Assembly (NCBI RefSeq): GCF_042657185.1 | Contig: NZ_JBHSNN010000047.1 | Length of the DNA stretch: 64,000 nucleotides | Origin: Ureibacillus thermophilus | GTDB taxonomy: Bacteria > Bacillota > Bacilli > Bacillales_A > Planococcaceae | Reading direction: 5' to 3' (one strand) | In this document: piece by piece, positions 24,802 through 33,769 of the stretch | How the letters are laid out: the number at the start of each line of letters is the position of its first letter | Numbering within the stretch: position 1 is the first letter of the stretch | Notes under the pieces: generated by a model | Told to the model about the DNA's origin: nothing | The model's database searches: none | The model's input: the letters and a program-made list of their open reading frames with translations, nothing else | Position numbers and translations under genes: made by a program

Positions 24802-25413
24802 ATGGCATTTGAATTACCAAAATTACCTTATGCATATGACGCATTAGAACCTCATATTGACGCACAAACAATGGAAATTCACCATACGAAACACCACAAT
24901 ACGTATGTGACAAACTTAAATGCTGCTGTTGAAGGCACAGAATTCGCAGATAAAGATTTAATTGAATTAATCTCAAATCTTGATGCAGTGCCTGCAGATA
25001 AACAAACTGCTGTACGCAACAACGGCGGCGGACATGCCAACCACTCTTTGTTCTGGGAAATTTTAACTCCTGGTGGTGCAAAAGCTCCTACAGGTGATTT
25101 AGCAGCTGCGATCGATGCAAAATTCGGCAGCTTTGATGCATTTAAAGATGAATTCTCTAAAGCTGCTGCTGGCCGCTTCGGTTCAGGTTGGGCTTGGCTT
25201 GTAGTAGATAAAAACGGCGAATTAAAAGTTACTTCTACACCAAACCAAGATTCTCCATACATGGAAGGCGAAACACCAATCCTTGGTTTAGACGTTTGGG
25301 AGCATGCTTATTACTTAAAATATCAAAACCGTCGTCCTGATTACATCTCTGCATTCTGGAATGTAGTAAACTGGGACGTTGTAGCTGAAAAATACGCAGC
25401 TGCGAAAAAATAA
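24802..25413 (+). CDS. sodA: Manganese (iron) superoxide dismutase
   Basis: A 203-residue enzyme converting superoxide to oxygen and hydrogen peroxide in the cytoplasm. The N-terminus FELPKLPYAYDALEPHID and metal-site sequences TMEIHHTKHH, NNGGGHANHSLFW and LDVWEHAYYLKYQNRRP supply the three His and one Asp ligands. Residues resemble the Mn type of Bacillus. It has a strong AAAGGGAGG ribosome site, its own promoter and a terminator behind. Codon use is even and typical of a well-expressed gene. Confidence 0.97.
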   Translation: MAFELPKLPYAYDALEPHIDAQTMEIHHTKHHNTYVTNLNAAVEGTEFADKDLIELISNLDAVPADKQTAVRNNGGGHANHSLFWEILTPGGAKAPTGDLAAAIDAKFGSFDAFKDEFSKAAAGRFGSGWAWLVVDKNGELKVTSTPNQDSPYMEGETPILGLDVWEHAYYLKYQNRRPDYISAFWNVVNWDVVAEKYAAAKK

Positions 25414-25460
25414 TGGTTCTTCTGATCAGAACTTCTTGCAAGTTCTGAACGGCTAGCAAG

Positions 25461-25507
25461 AAAGGATCAGCTTTCATCCTTTGTGGGTGAAGGCTGATCC
25501 TTTTTGT
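25461..25507 (+). terminator. Terminator after sodA
   Basis: AAAGGATCAGC and GCTGATCCTTT arms with a 21-base inner loop and five T. Confidence 0.8.
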
Positions 25508-25640
25508 TTGCGTTGAAGCAATTTTTATTTTGTATATTTTTCTTCCTAAAATTCGTTATCTGTAGTGAACTTTTCAATTTTTCACCTTCCGCATAAATTG
25601 GAGAATTTGGGACACATTATGTTTGATGGAGGTGACCGAT

Positions 25641-25814
25641 ATGGCGAAGAAAAAAGAAAAATCATTAGATCGAGAAGAATATGGCTATGGGTATGATTTA
25701 AGCCCGGATGATTTGGATGTGATTGGCCAAAATGAGAAAGCAAAAAAAGCAAATCAAAATGAAAACAAAGGCAAGCCATCTAGTAAGCAAAATCCTTCTG
25801 TTTTAAACGAATAA
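25641..25814 (+). CDS. Small charged protein of unknown function (57 residues)
   Basis: An ATG at 25641 behind the strong site GGAGGTGA opens a 57-residue, very hydrophilic Lys/Glu/Asp/Asn-rich protein. The middle, EEYGYGYDLSPDDLDVI, is the only patterned part, and the C-terminal half looks disordered. I do not recognise a family. The good ribosome site and immediate terminator support a real gene. Confidence 0.6.
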   Translation: MAKKKEKSLDREEYGYGYDLSPDDLDVIGQNEKAKKANQNENKGKPSSKQNPSVLNE

Positions 25815-25828
25815 CATTCGACAACCTA

Positions 25829-25866
25829 TTCGCAAGCTGCATATACATAGCTTGCGAATTTTTTAC
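25829..25866 (+). terminator. Rho-independent terminator
   Basis: TTCGCAAGCT and AGCTTGCGAA stem followed by T-run. Confidence 0.85.
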
Positions 25867-25956
25867 TAAACCCTTTCGATTCTTCTCGATAAAAAGTTCT
25901 AAAATTCCTTATTTTTTCTTACATTATTATACCAATGAAAAATAAGGGAGAGGTAC

Positions 25957-26841
25957 ATGGAAATAGATGGTGTTTTTTCAGGCGGTGGAGTAAAAGCTTT
26001 TGCCTTTATCGGTGCCCTTCAAGTAGTGTCGGAAAAAGGATATATCTTTAAAAGGGTGGCTGGAACAAGCGCCGGTTCCATTGTAGCGGCTTTTATTGCA
26101 GCCGGGTATACAGTGCAGGAAATGGAGAAGGCATTGGACGAATTGGATACAAAATCGCTGCTCGATGCACCGAGGTTTTCGAAAACCCTTCCTTTCATGA
26201 AATGGTTGAATTTATATATACGCTTAGGATTGTATAAAGGAAAAGCTCTTGAAAAATGGCTGTGGAAAAAATTAGCAGAAAAAAATGTATATACCTTTGG
26301 GGATTTGCCAAAAGATTCCTTAAAAGTGGTTGTCTCAGATTTAACAAACGGCCGCATGATTGTACTGCCAGATGAGTTGCATTTGTATGGAAAAGATTGG
26401 AGAGAGTTTTCGGTTGCAAAAGCATTAAGAATGAGCTGCGGCATACCGTTTTTCTTTGAACCAGTAAAAATTTACAACGGGAATGGAGATTCCATCTTTG
26501 TGGACGGCGGAGTATTAAGCAATTTTCCATTGTGGATTTATGATAACGGGAAAAAGGTTCGGCCAATTTTAGGGTTAAAACTCAGCAGTCACGCTTCAGA
26601 AATTCCTCCTCATAAAATCGAGAATGGGCTGCATTTATTTGAGGCATTATTTAAGTCGATGATGAATGCCCATGATAATCGGTACATTTCAAGAAGGCAT
26701 GAGAAAAATATTATTTTTATCCCAGTGGAGCATTATAGCGCTACGCAGTTTGATTTGGATGAAGATGCGAAAGAACAGTTGATTCAAATTGGCAGGACAA
26801 AGGCGGAACATTTTTTGAAATATTGGCGGCCGATTCATTAA
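25957..26841 (+). CDS. Patatin-like phospholipase
   Basis: A 294-residue patatin-fold acyl hydrolase. The oxyanion motif FSGGGVKAFAFIGAL is at residues 8-22, the nucleophile elbow GTSAGS near 37-42 and the catalytic aspartate in VDGGVLSNFPLW near 181. Serine and aspartate form the catalytic dyad. It likely releases fatty acids from membrane lipids, but the substrate is not predictable. It has no signal peptide. It follows the small charged gene after a terminator and precedes a PNPOx-like gene by 59 bases. Neither gene sits here in the B. subtilis order, so this is an accessory insertion between sodA and pbpA. Confidence 0.88.
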   Translation: MEIDGVFSGGGVKAFAFIGALQVVSEKGYIFKRVAGTSAGSIVAAFIAAGYTVQEMEKALDELDTKSLLDAPRFSKTLPFMKWLNLYIRLGLYKGKALEKWLWKKLAEKNVYTFGDLPKDSLKVVVSDLTNGRMIVLPDELHLYGKDWREFSVAKALRMSCGIPFFFEPVKIYNGNGDSIFVDGGVLSNFPLWIYDNGKKVRPILGLKLSSHASEIPPHKIENGLHLFEALFKSMMNAHDNRYISRRHEKNIIFIPVEHYSATQFDLDEDAKEQLIQIGRTKAEHFLKYWRPIH

Positions 26842-26900
26842 CATAAATGACTGCATTTTTTAAAATACTAAAAATAAAAACGATGAATGGAGTGATGGAC

Positions 26901-27320
26901 ATGGCAAAAACCGATCGAGAAATCGCAGAGAAAATTTTGAATGACAATTTAGTAGGTACGATGGCAACAATTGAAGGCAATAAACCCCATACTCGCTATA
27001 TGACCTTTTACAACGATAACTTAACTTTGTATACGGTCACAAGCAAAGATACCCATAAGGTAGAAGAGCTTTCCAATAATCCATATGTTCACATTTTGAT
27101 AGGATATGATGGAAAAGGATTTGGTGATGCCTATTTGGAAATTGAGGGAAAAGCGGAAGCGTCTTCTGATGAGGGAATGAAGGAAAAAGTATGGAATAAG
27201 GTATTAAAATTTTGGTTTGATGGCCCAGATGACCCGAACATGGTGGTGATAAAAATTGTTCCTTCCCAAATCCGGATTATGAATTCGAAAGGAAAAGAAC
27301 CAAAAGTTATTCAATTATAA
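26901..27320 (+). CDS. Pyridoxamine 5'-phosphate oxidase-like stress protein
   Basis: A 139-residue split-barrel flavin-binding protein resembling the B. subtilis general stress protein YdaG family (same length). Family sequence includes AEKILNDNLVGTMATIEGNKPHTRYMTFYND at the N-terminus and YLEIEGKAEASSDEGMKEKVW. Its enzymatic role is unknown; family members bind FMN or related cofactors. The ATG at 26901 follows GGAG; earlier in-frame ATGs at 26883 and 26895 are less well placed. Confidence 0.78.
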   Translation: MAKTDREIAEKILNDNLVGTMATIEGNKPHTRYMTFYNDNLTLYTVTSKDTHKVEELSNNPYVHILIGYDGKGFGDAYLEIEGKAEASSDEGMKEKVWNKVLKFWFDGPDDPNMVVIKIVPSQIRIMNSKGKEPKVIQL

Positions 27321-27369
27321 TTTTTTTAAACATAGTACATTTGAAATGCGTCCTTTGGTCTTAATGAAA

Positions 27370-27414
27370 TATAAATTATCATCCAAATTGTGGATGGTAA
27401 TTTATATTTTTTGG
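27370..27414 (+). terminator. Rho-independent terminator
   Basis: ATAAATTATCATCCA and TGGATGGTAATTTAT arms with a T-run. The remaining 260 bases to the next gene are very AT-rich, with no further element identified. Confidence 0.75.
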
Positions 27415-27674
27415 CTTTATAATGAAAAGCAATAATAAGGATTTTTAAATTTATTTTTAGAAATATAAATTCTTAGAAAAGAATAATTTTGAAAAAATTT
27501 TTTGTAAAATTATTTAATAAATGAATAATTCATCCATTATGATGAAAATTTTTTAATATTATCGACGGTTTAATGTTTATTATAGTGAGAATGCAAGCAT
27601 ACTATTAAGTAGCTTTTTTTCATATTTTTCTATAATATATATTTGTAGGGAGCAACAGAAGGGGGTGACAGCTG

Positions 27675-29309
27675 TTGTTAGATACAAAATTAAGTAAGGA
27701 TAATTTATTTTTTTGGCTCTGTCGAATCGGCGAACAATTTAAAACCACTTTTCTAATTCTAGATTCTGTTAATCACCATATTTTATTTGCCAATAAAGCA
27801 TTTACGAGATTAACAGGATACATAGCAGATGAAGTGAAAAATAAACCGATTGAATCGATCATTCAGTTCAGCCAAAAAAACCATTTAAAGAGAAAAGAAT
27901 TGTGTAGAAGGAAAGACGGAAGCACCCTATGGATTGAAGTCATGAATCAACCTTTTTATGATGATGAGGGCAAACATGCTTATGATGTTGTTATTTTCTT
28001 TGAAGTGGAATATCAAAGTATTTCTATAGAAAAAGAAAAAACAGAAATTTTAAAATCGATTGATCCAATTTCTGGATTAACCGATTACAATTATTTTATC
28101 AATCAATTGCAAGAGCGCATAGGGCAAAATGTTTCTGGATTTATTTTGCTAATTGAACCGGCAAATTATATTCAAATCATCCATCTTTTTGACAATGCCC
28201 AACTGTCTTTATTGCAAAAGGAAATTGAAAGAAGAATCCGCAGGGAATTATATGATATTGAAATCATTATTTCAACGACATCCGAAACTTCTTTGATTGT
28301 TTTTGGCATTTGCCTTGAGGATCAAATTGAATATTATACAAAGAAATTGTTAGAAATTAGAAATCATGCGTTTAATATTAACCATATGGAATTATTCCTT
28401 TCTTTTAATATTGGGGTCGTTTCATTAAGCTATTTCACAGGGAATATCCATGAATTAATCCATTTTGCCGATATTGCCCTAAATGTAGCAAAAAAATCTC
28501 CTGGCGATTCAGTCGTTTCGTATAAAGAGGAATATGGACTGGAAATCGAAAAATCGATGGAGCTCCAAATTGAATTGATTCGTGCAATTCAGAATAAAGA
28601 AATTTCCGTTTATCTTCAGCCAAAAGTGAAAATTGAAACTGGCGAAGTGGTAGGGTTTGAAGCCCTTGCGAGATGGTATTCCGAACTTTTAGGAAATGTA
28701 TCGCCTGCTGTATTTATCGAAGTAGCAGAATCTCTAGGGCAAATCAAAGAACTTGATACGCTCGTCATTGAGCAAGTTCTCCAATGGCTGAAAATGAGAA
28801 AAGAGAAAAACTTATGTTTATACCAAGTGGCGGTAAATATTTCGCCATCGCACTTTTACACGCCAACTTTTGTCGAAGATTTAATCGCTTTAATTGAAAA
28901 ATACGAAATCGATCCTAAATATTTAAAATTGGAAATTACTGAAAGCATTTGTTTAGTTGATGTGGATCGGGCAAGTGCGATCTTGAAACAATTGCAGAAT
29001 TATGGTTTTGAAAATTCCGTTGATGATTTTGGAATCGGATTTTCGTCATTAAGCTATTTAATGAATCTACCTATTTCTGAAATCAAGATTGCCCGAAACT
29101 TCATCAATAAAGTTGACGATAATAAAGGAAGAATTATCCTTCAGTCTATCATCCAATTAGCTAAAAATATGGGTTTACATACAGTGGTTGAAGGAGTTGA
29201 GACGCAGGAACAGTTGCAATTGATACATAAAATGGATTGTTCAACAGCCCAAGGTTTTTATTTTTATAAACCGATGCCAATTGAAAAAGTGGATGAATTA
29301 ATAAAATAA
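27675..29309 (+). CDS. PAS / degenerate GGDEF / EAL protein, probable c-di-GMP phosphodiesterase
   Basis: A 544-residue cytoplasmic signalling protein. Residues about 20-115 form a PAS sensor (VNHHILFANKAFTRLTGY, then RRKDGSTLWIEV). Residues about 130-285 look like a GGDEF domain whose GGDEF signature is lost (SETSLIVFGIC at that place), so it should not make c-di-GMP. Residues 295-540 form an EAL domain with LQPKVKIETGEVVGFEALAR, NISPSHF, LEITES, DDFGIGFSSL and VVEGVET intact, supporting c-di-GMP cleavage. It starts at TTG behind GGGGGTGA. It has no membrane segment. Together with the truncated EAL gene at 6.2 kb it shows c-di-GMP signalling in this organism. Confidence 0.88.
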   Translation: MLDTKLSKDNLFFWLCRIGEQFKTTFLILDSVNHHILFANKAFTRLTGYIADEVKNKPIESIIQFSQKNHLKRKELCRRKDGSTLWIEVMNQPFYDDEGKHAYDVVIFFEVEYQSISIEKEKTEILKSIDPISGLTDYNYFINQLQERIGQNVSGFILLIEPANYIQIIHLFDNAQLSLLQKEIERRIRRELYDIEIIISTTSETSLIVFGICLEDQIEYYTKKLLEIRNHAFNINHMELFLSFNIGVVSLSYFTGNIHELIHFADIALNVAKKSPGDSVVSYKEEYGLEIEKSMELQIELIRAIQNKEISVYLQPKVKIETGEVVGFEALARWYSELLGNVSPAVFIEVAESLGQIKELDTLVIEQVLQWLKMRKEKNLCLYQVAVNISPSHFYTPTFVEDLIALIEKYEIDPKYLKLEITESICLVDVDRASAILKQLQNYGFENSVDDFGIGFSSLSYLMNLPISEIKIARNFINKVDDNKGRIILQSIIQLAKNMGLHTVVEGVETQEQLQLIHKMDCSTAQGFYFYKPMPIEKVDELIK

Positions 29310-29312
29310 CAA

Positions 29313-29342
29313 TGGAGAGAGGGAGACTCTCTCTTTTTATTT
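29313..29342 (+). terminator. Rho-independent terminator
   Basis: GAGAGA / TCTCTC stem with a short loop and five T behind the EAL gene. Confidence 0.75.
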
Positions 29343-29466
29343 TTAAAAGAAACTTTTTTCAATCGGAACCATTACAAAATATTAAAGAAAGGAATTTCTT
29401 TTTTCTCATACGTTAAAGTGTTATACTAAAGACCATGAATGAGCTTCTTTGAAAAGGAGGGTACCG

Positions 29467-31662
29467 ATGAGGAAGCTAAAGAAATCTAGCAGCAAGGGAG
29501 ATTCTCGTACGAACCTTTCATTTCGAATGAACGTTCTGTTTATTTCGATTTTTATTTTATTCTCCATTTTAATACTGCGCTTAGGCTATTTGCAAATTGT
29601 AAAAGGGGAAGAATATGTTCTGGAAGTGCAACGGACAGAAGAAGTATCGGTAAATACGAGTTCTCCACGTGGAAGAATTTACGATCGGTACGGAAGAATT
29701 TTAGTCGATAATGAACCTCAAAACGCCATTACATATACAAAATTTCCAACTACAACTCAAGAAGAAATGATTGAAGTGGCTGAAAAATTAGCCAAGTTGA
29801 TTGAACAGCCGACTAATCGGGTAACCCTTCGCGATAAAAAAGATTTCTGGATTATGAAAAATAAAGAAAAAGCTTATGCGAAAGTCTCTAAAAATGAAGA
29901 AAAGCAAATAAAAGCAAAATATGAAGACGAGAAAGAGGCACAAATAGAAATTGACCGGTTAGTGCGAGAGAGAATTACCGATGAAGAATTGGCCGAGCTT
30001 TCGGATTTTGATTTGGAAGTGTTGGCGATTTATCGTGAAATGGCATCGGGTTATAATTTATCTCCACAAATTATTAAAAGTGAAAATGTGACGGCTGAAG
30101 AATTTGCCCGCGTTTCTGAACGGCTGTTTGATTTGCCGGGCGTCAATACGACAACCGATTGGAAAAGGGTGAAATTAAGTTCGCTCGCGATTTTAGGCAG
30201 AACAACCGTTCCAAGCAAAGGTATACCGAAATCTCAATTAAATTATTACTTAGCCCGCGATTATTCCCGAAACGACCGGGTTGGGGAAAGTTACTTTGAA
30301 TCGCAATATGAGGAGTTGCTGCAAGGAAGAAAATCGGTTGTGAAAAACGTGACAAATCGAAAAGGCGAAGTGGTGGACACCATCACTACCTTTAAAGGGG
30401 AACCGGGCAAAGATTTAGTGACAACTATCGATATTGAATTGCAGGCAGCGGCAGAAAAAATTGTAGAAGAAAAATTGCTTCAAGCGAAATCGGCTGGCGG
30501 TTCTTCACTCCTAGATCGCGCCTTCTATATTATGATGAATCCACATACTGGGGAAATTCTTGCGATGGTGGGCAAAAAAATCGAGAGGGATCCTGAAACT
30601 GGAAAACAAATCATTGTGGATTATTCTTATGGAACCTTTACGACGGCTTATGAAGTAGGGTCTACAATAAAAGCTGCCACTTTATTGACGGGTTATAGAG
30701 AAGGCGTTATTAAGCCTGGAACGGTGTTGGTGGACCAGCCAATTAAACTGGCAAGTACAGATCCGAAAAGTTCCATCTTCAACCGTGGTGGACGCATCCC
30801 AATGAATGATTTAACTGCCCTGGAGCGTTCATCCAACTCTTATATGTTCCAAGTAGCATTAAAACTTGCTGGATTGGAATACCGCTATAATATGGGATTG
30901 CAAATTAAAGATGATACTTTGCTAAGAATGAGAAATGGATATGCAGAATTCGGATTAGGCGTCAACACGGGAATTGACTTGCCGAATGAGTTTTCTGGAT
31001 TCAAAGGTGAAATGGATACACCAGGTAAAATTTTAGACTTGGCAATCGGACAATTTGATACGTACACACCGTTGCAGCTCGTTCAATATATTTCGACGAT
31101 TGCAAACGGCGGTTATCGCGTGCAGCCAAGACTGTTAAAAGAAGTGCGTGAGCCATCAAAAGATGGAAAAACATTAGGTCCGCTGATTGAAGAAGTTCAG
31201 CCAAAAATTTTAAACCGAATATCCAATACGGATGAAGAAATTAATCATGTCAAAAAAGGCTTGCGCCGAGTTTATATCGGCAACCAAGGTACAGCCCGCT
31301 CTGTGTTTGGCAATACGCCATATACAGCAGCAGGGAAAACTGGTACTGCGGAAGTTGTATACTACGGTCCGATCCGCGAAAAATGGAGAACGCATACTAT
31401 TACGTTAACCCATGTAGGATTTGCGCCATATGAAAACCCAGAAGTTGCCTATGCCGTCGTTATTCCATGGGTGACAACAAGCAATAGTTATACTTCCTAC
31501 AATAACCAAATTGCCCGTGAAGTTTTGGATGTCTACTTTGAATTAAAAAATAAATATGCCAATAGCAAAATTTCCGATCAAACAGTCAATAAAGAAATTT
31601 TACCTTCCACAACAGATGAAAAAATTGATGAAGATACGGAAGAACAAATGGTCAATGAATAA
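29467..31662 (+). CDS. pbpA: Class B penicillin-binding protein (PbpA/PBP2 family transpeptidase)
   Basis: A 731-residue cell-wall transpeptidase. A cytoplasmic tail precedes one membrane segment (VLFISIFILFSILILRLGYL, about residues 24-43). The dimerisation domain starts at SPRGRIYDRYGRILVDN. Transpeptidase motifs are the nucleophile STIK (in YEVGSTIKAA, near 400), SSN (ERSSNSYMF) and KTGT (AAGKTGTAEV). It cross-links peptidoglycan during elongation. The ATG at 29467 sits six bases from AAAGGAGGG; the upstream TTG at 29449 lies before that site. Its location before pst matches B. subtilis pbpA. Confidence 0.93.
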   Translation: MRKLKKSSSKGDSRTNLSFRMNVLFISIFILFSILILRLGYLQIVKGEEYVLEVQRTEEVSVNTSSPRGRIYDRYGRILVDNEPQNAITYTKFPTTTQEEMIEVAEKLAKLIEQPTNRVTLRDKKDFWIMKNKEKAYAKVSKNEEKQIKAKYEDEKEAQIEIDRLVRERITDEELAELSDFDLEVLAIYREMASGYNLSPQIIKSENVTAEEFARVSERLFDLPGVNTTTDWKRVKLSSLAILGRTTVPSKGIPKSQLNYYLARDYSRNDRVGESYFESQYEELLQGRKSVVKNVTNRKGEVVDTITTFKGEPGKDLVTTIDIELQAAAEKIVEEKLLQAKSAGGSSLLDRAFYIMMNPHTGEILAMVGKKIERDPETGKQIIVDYSYGTFTTAYEVGSTIKAATLLTGYREGVIKPGTVLVDQPIKLASTDPKSSIFNRGGRIPMNDLTALERSSNSYMFQVALKLAGLEYRYNMGLQIKDDTLLRMRNGYAEFGLGVNTGIDLPNEFSGFKGEMDTPGKILDLAIGQFDTYTPLQLVQYISTIANGGYRVQPRLLKEVREPSKDGKTLGPLIEEVQPKILNRISNTDEEINHVKKGLRRVYIGNQGTARSVFGNTPYTAAGKTGTAEVVYYGPIREKWRTHTITLTHVGFAPYENPEVAYAVVIPWVTTSNSYTSYNNQIAREVLDVYFELKNKYANSKISDQTVNKEILPSTTDEKIDEDTEEQMVNE

Positions 31663-31665
31663 TGG

Positions 31666-31697
31666 CCGCAGCATTTTTGCTGCGGTTTTTTTTTTAT
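31666..31697 (+). terminator. Terminator after pbpA
   Basis: CCGCAGC / GCTGCGG stem with a six-base loop and a ten-T run. Confidence 0.9.
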
Positions 31698-31733
31698 TTC
31701 TTTCAAGAGGATAGGATATTAAAAATTTTGAAC

Positions 31734-31761
31734 TTTACAATCTCTTAACATAGCATTTAAA
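31734..31761 (+). promoter_or_regulatory. Pho-box-like direct repeats upstream of pstS
   Basis: TTTACA at 31734, TTAACA at 31745 and TTTAAA at 31756 are spaced exactly 11 bases apart, the pattern of PhoP binding sites (TTAACA-like hexamers with 5-base gaps). They lie about 70-95 bases before the pstS ATG. Control by PhoPR during phosphate starvation is inferred. Confidence 0.7.
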
Positions 31762-31829
31762 TCCTATCAATAAAAGAACGCTAAAGTGAGAAATGTAAGG
31801 AATATGATAAATGATGGAGGAAATAGCGA

Positions 31830-32789
31830 ATGAAAACATGGAAGTATGTATCAATAACAGTTTTACTGGGTTCTGCATTATTTCTTGGAGCATGTGGAGA
31901 AGAAACGAATGAAGGAGCAACAAGCGGCAAAGCATCACAACAGCAAACGGAAGATGCTCAATTGACAGGTACAGTTGCTGGAGATGGTTCGTCTACGGTG
32001 GCGCCCATAATGGAAGCAATGGTGGAAGAGTATGCTCATGTTCAACCAAATGTACAAATTTCTGTTGGCGTTTCAGGAACTGGCGGCGGCTTTGAAAAAT
32101 TCATCGCCGGCGAAACGGATTTCACGAACGCTTCAAGGGATGCCAAGGAGGAAGAAATAACAGCTTTAAAAAACGCGGGCATAGAGTATACAAAATTCGA
32201 AATCGCTTATGATGGGATCACGGTTGTTATTCATCCTGAAAACGATTGGGCTCTCGATTTGACGATGGACCAATTGAAAAAAATTTGGGTGGAGGATGGA
32301 ACGGAGAAAAAATGGTCGGATATTGACCCTTCTTGGCCAGATGAAAAAATCATTTACTATGCACCAGGAACAGACTCCGGCACCTTTGACTATTTTGACG
32401 AAGTGATATTGGAAGGGGAGGATTTAGTTCGCTCTGCCCAATTATCTGAAGATGATAATGTCATCGTACAAGGAGTAGCATCCGATCGATATGCAATTGG
32501 CTTCTTCGGTTACGCTTATTACTTAGAAAATAAGGATAAATTAAAAGCTGTCAGCGTCAATGGGGTAGAACCAACAAATCAAACGATTGAAAATGGGGAA
32601 TATACCCCTCTTTCCCGCCCGTTATTCGTATTTGTCAATAACGGGAAAATTAAAGAAAATGAAGTATTTTATGACTTTATGAAATTTACGTTAGAAAATG
32701 CAGGGGATATGGCGGAAGCTGTAGGCTATGTGCGCCTGCCGGATGAGAAATATGATGAAGCATTAAAGAGATTGGATCAAATCAACTAA
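31830..32789 (+). CDS. pstS: Phosphate-binding lipoprotein of the Pst transporter
   Basis: A 319-residue lipoprotein: signal ending in LGACG (Cys22), then a Thr/Gln/Ser-rich linker, then the phosphate-binding domain. Ligand loops are GDGSSTVAPIMEA, GVSGTGGGFEKF and APGTDSGTFDYF, all family hallmarks. It captures phosphate outside the membrane for PstCA. The ATG follows TGGAGGAAAT. It is first in the operon pstS-C-A-B and lies behind a Pho-box-like array. Confidence 0.96.
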   Translation: MKTWKYVSITVLLGSALFLGACGEETNEGATSGKASQQQTEDAQLTGTVAGDGSSTVAPIMEAMVEEYAHVQPNVQISVGVSGTGGGFEKFIAGETDFTNASRDAKEEEITALKNAGIEYTKFEIAYDGITVVIHPENDWALDLTMDQLKKIWVEDGTEKKWSDIDPSWPDEKIIYYAPGTDSGTFDYFDEVILEGEDLVRSAQLSEDDNVIVQGVASDRYAIGFFGYAYYLENKDKLKAVSVNGVEPTNQTIENGEYTPLSRPLFVFVNNGKIKENEVFYDFMKFTLENAGDMAEAVGYVRLPDEKYDEALKRLDQIN

Positions 32790-32832
32790 TCGACCCGCAT
32801 TTTTTAAAACGCAACAAAGGGAGGAGCATCCA

Positions 32833-33768
32833 ATGCCTCAAAGGATTAGAAAAGGCCAATCGATTCAACAATGGATTGGGGAGTCTCGGAAAAGAAACGT
32901 ACGGGATAAAAGCATGCCCATCTTATTAATGATGGCATCACTTATTTCGGTCATGGCCACACTGGGCATTGTAAGCACACTCATCATTGAAACATTTGAA
33001 TTTTTTCAAAGAGTTTCCATCTTCGAGTATCTGTTTGGAACTGAATGGTATCCATTTTCAAGCGGCAATCCAACTTTCGGCGTATTGCCGCTTTTGATGG
33101 GCACTTTAAAAGTAACGTTCATTGCCATATGCGTCGCCGTTCCTCTCGGTTTAGCAGCGGCTATTTACTTAAGCGAATATGCTACAGAGCGCACACGGAG
33201 AATCATGAAACCCATCTTGGAGGTGCTTTCCGGAGTGCCGACCATTGTCTATGGTTTCTTTGCTTTGACGTTTGTTACACCCATTTTGCAAATATTCATT
33301 CCATCGTTGAAATTATTCAACGCCCTTAGTCCGGGGATTGTAGTGGGGATCATGATTCTTCCAAGCATCATCTCTTTATCTGAAGATGCCATGAATGCTG
33401 TGCCAAACAGCATTCGTGAAGGTGCTCTTGCCCTTGGAGCAACAAAGCTGGAAGTTTCTTTAAAAGTCGTTATCCCGGCAGCGTTATCGGGCATCGTTGC
33501 ATCAATTGTGTTGGCCATTTCTAGGGCAATCGGCGAAACAATGATTGTTTCCCTTGCCGGTGGTGCAACGCCAACCTTTGATATGAATATTACCGGCTCC
33601 ATCCAAACGATGACGGCTTATATTGTGCAAGTTTCTTCCGGAGATGCAGGCTTTGGCACAACTATTTACTATTCTATGTTTGCAGTAGGATTTACGCTGT
33701 TTGTATTCACTTTACTAATGAATGTTGTTGCACATACCATTTCAAAACGCTTCAGGGAGGAATATTAA
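32833..33768 (+). CDS. pstC: Phosphate ABC transporter permease PstC
   Basis: A 311-residue permease with six predicted membrane segments and a long hydrophilic N-terminus. Family segments include FGVLPLLMGTLKVTFIAICV, LSGVPTIVYGFFAL and the ATPase-coupling EAA loop REGALALGATKLEVSLKVV. The ATG follows GGGAGGAGC. It forms the channel together with PstA. Confidence 0.95.
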   Translation: MPQRIRKGQSIQQWIGESRKRNVRDKSMPILLMMASLISVMATLGIVSTLIIETFEFFQRVSIFEYLFGTEWYPFSSGNPTFGVLPLLMGTLKVTFIAICVAVPLGLAAAIYLSEYATERTRRIMKPILEVLSGVPTIVYGFFALTFVTPILQIFIPSLKLFNALSPGIVVGIMILPSIISLSEDAMNAVPNSIREGALALGATKLEVSLKVVIPAALSGIVASIVLAISRAIGETMIVSLAGGATPTFDMNITGSIQTMTAYIVQVSSGDAGFGTTIYYSMFAVGFTLFVFTLLMNVVAHTISKRFREEY

Positions 33769-33769
33769 C

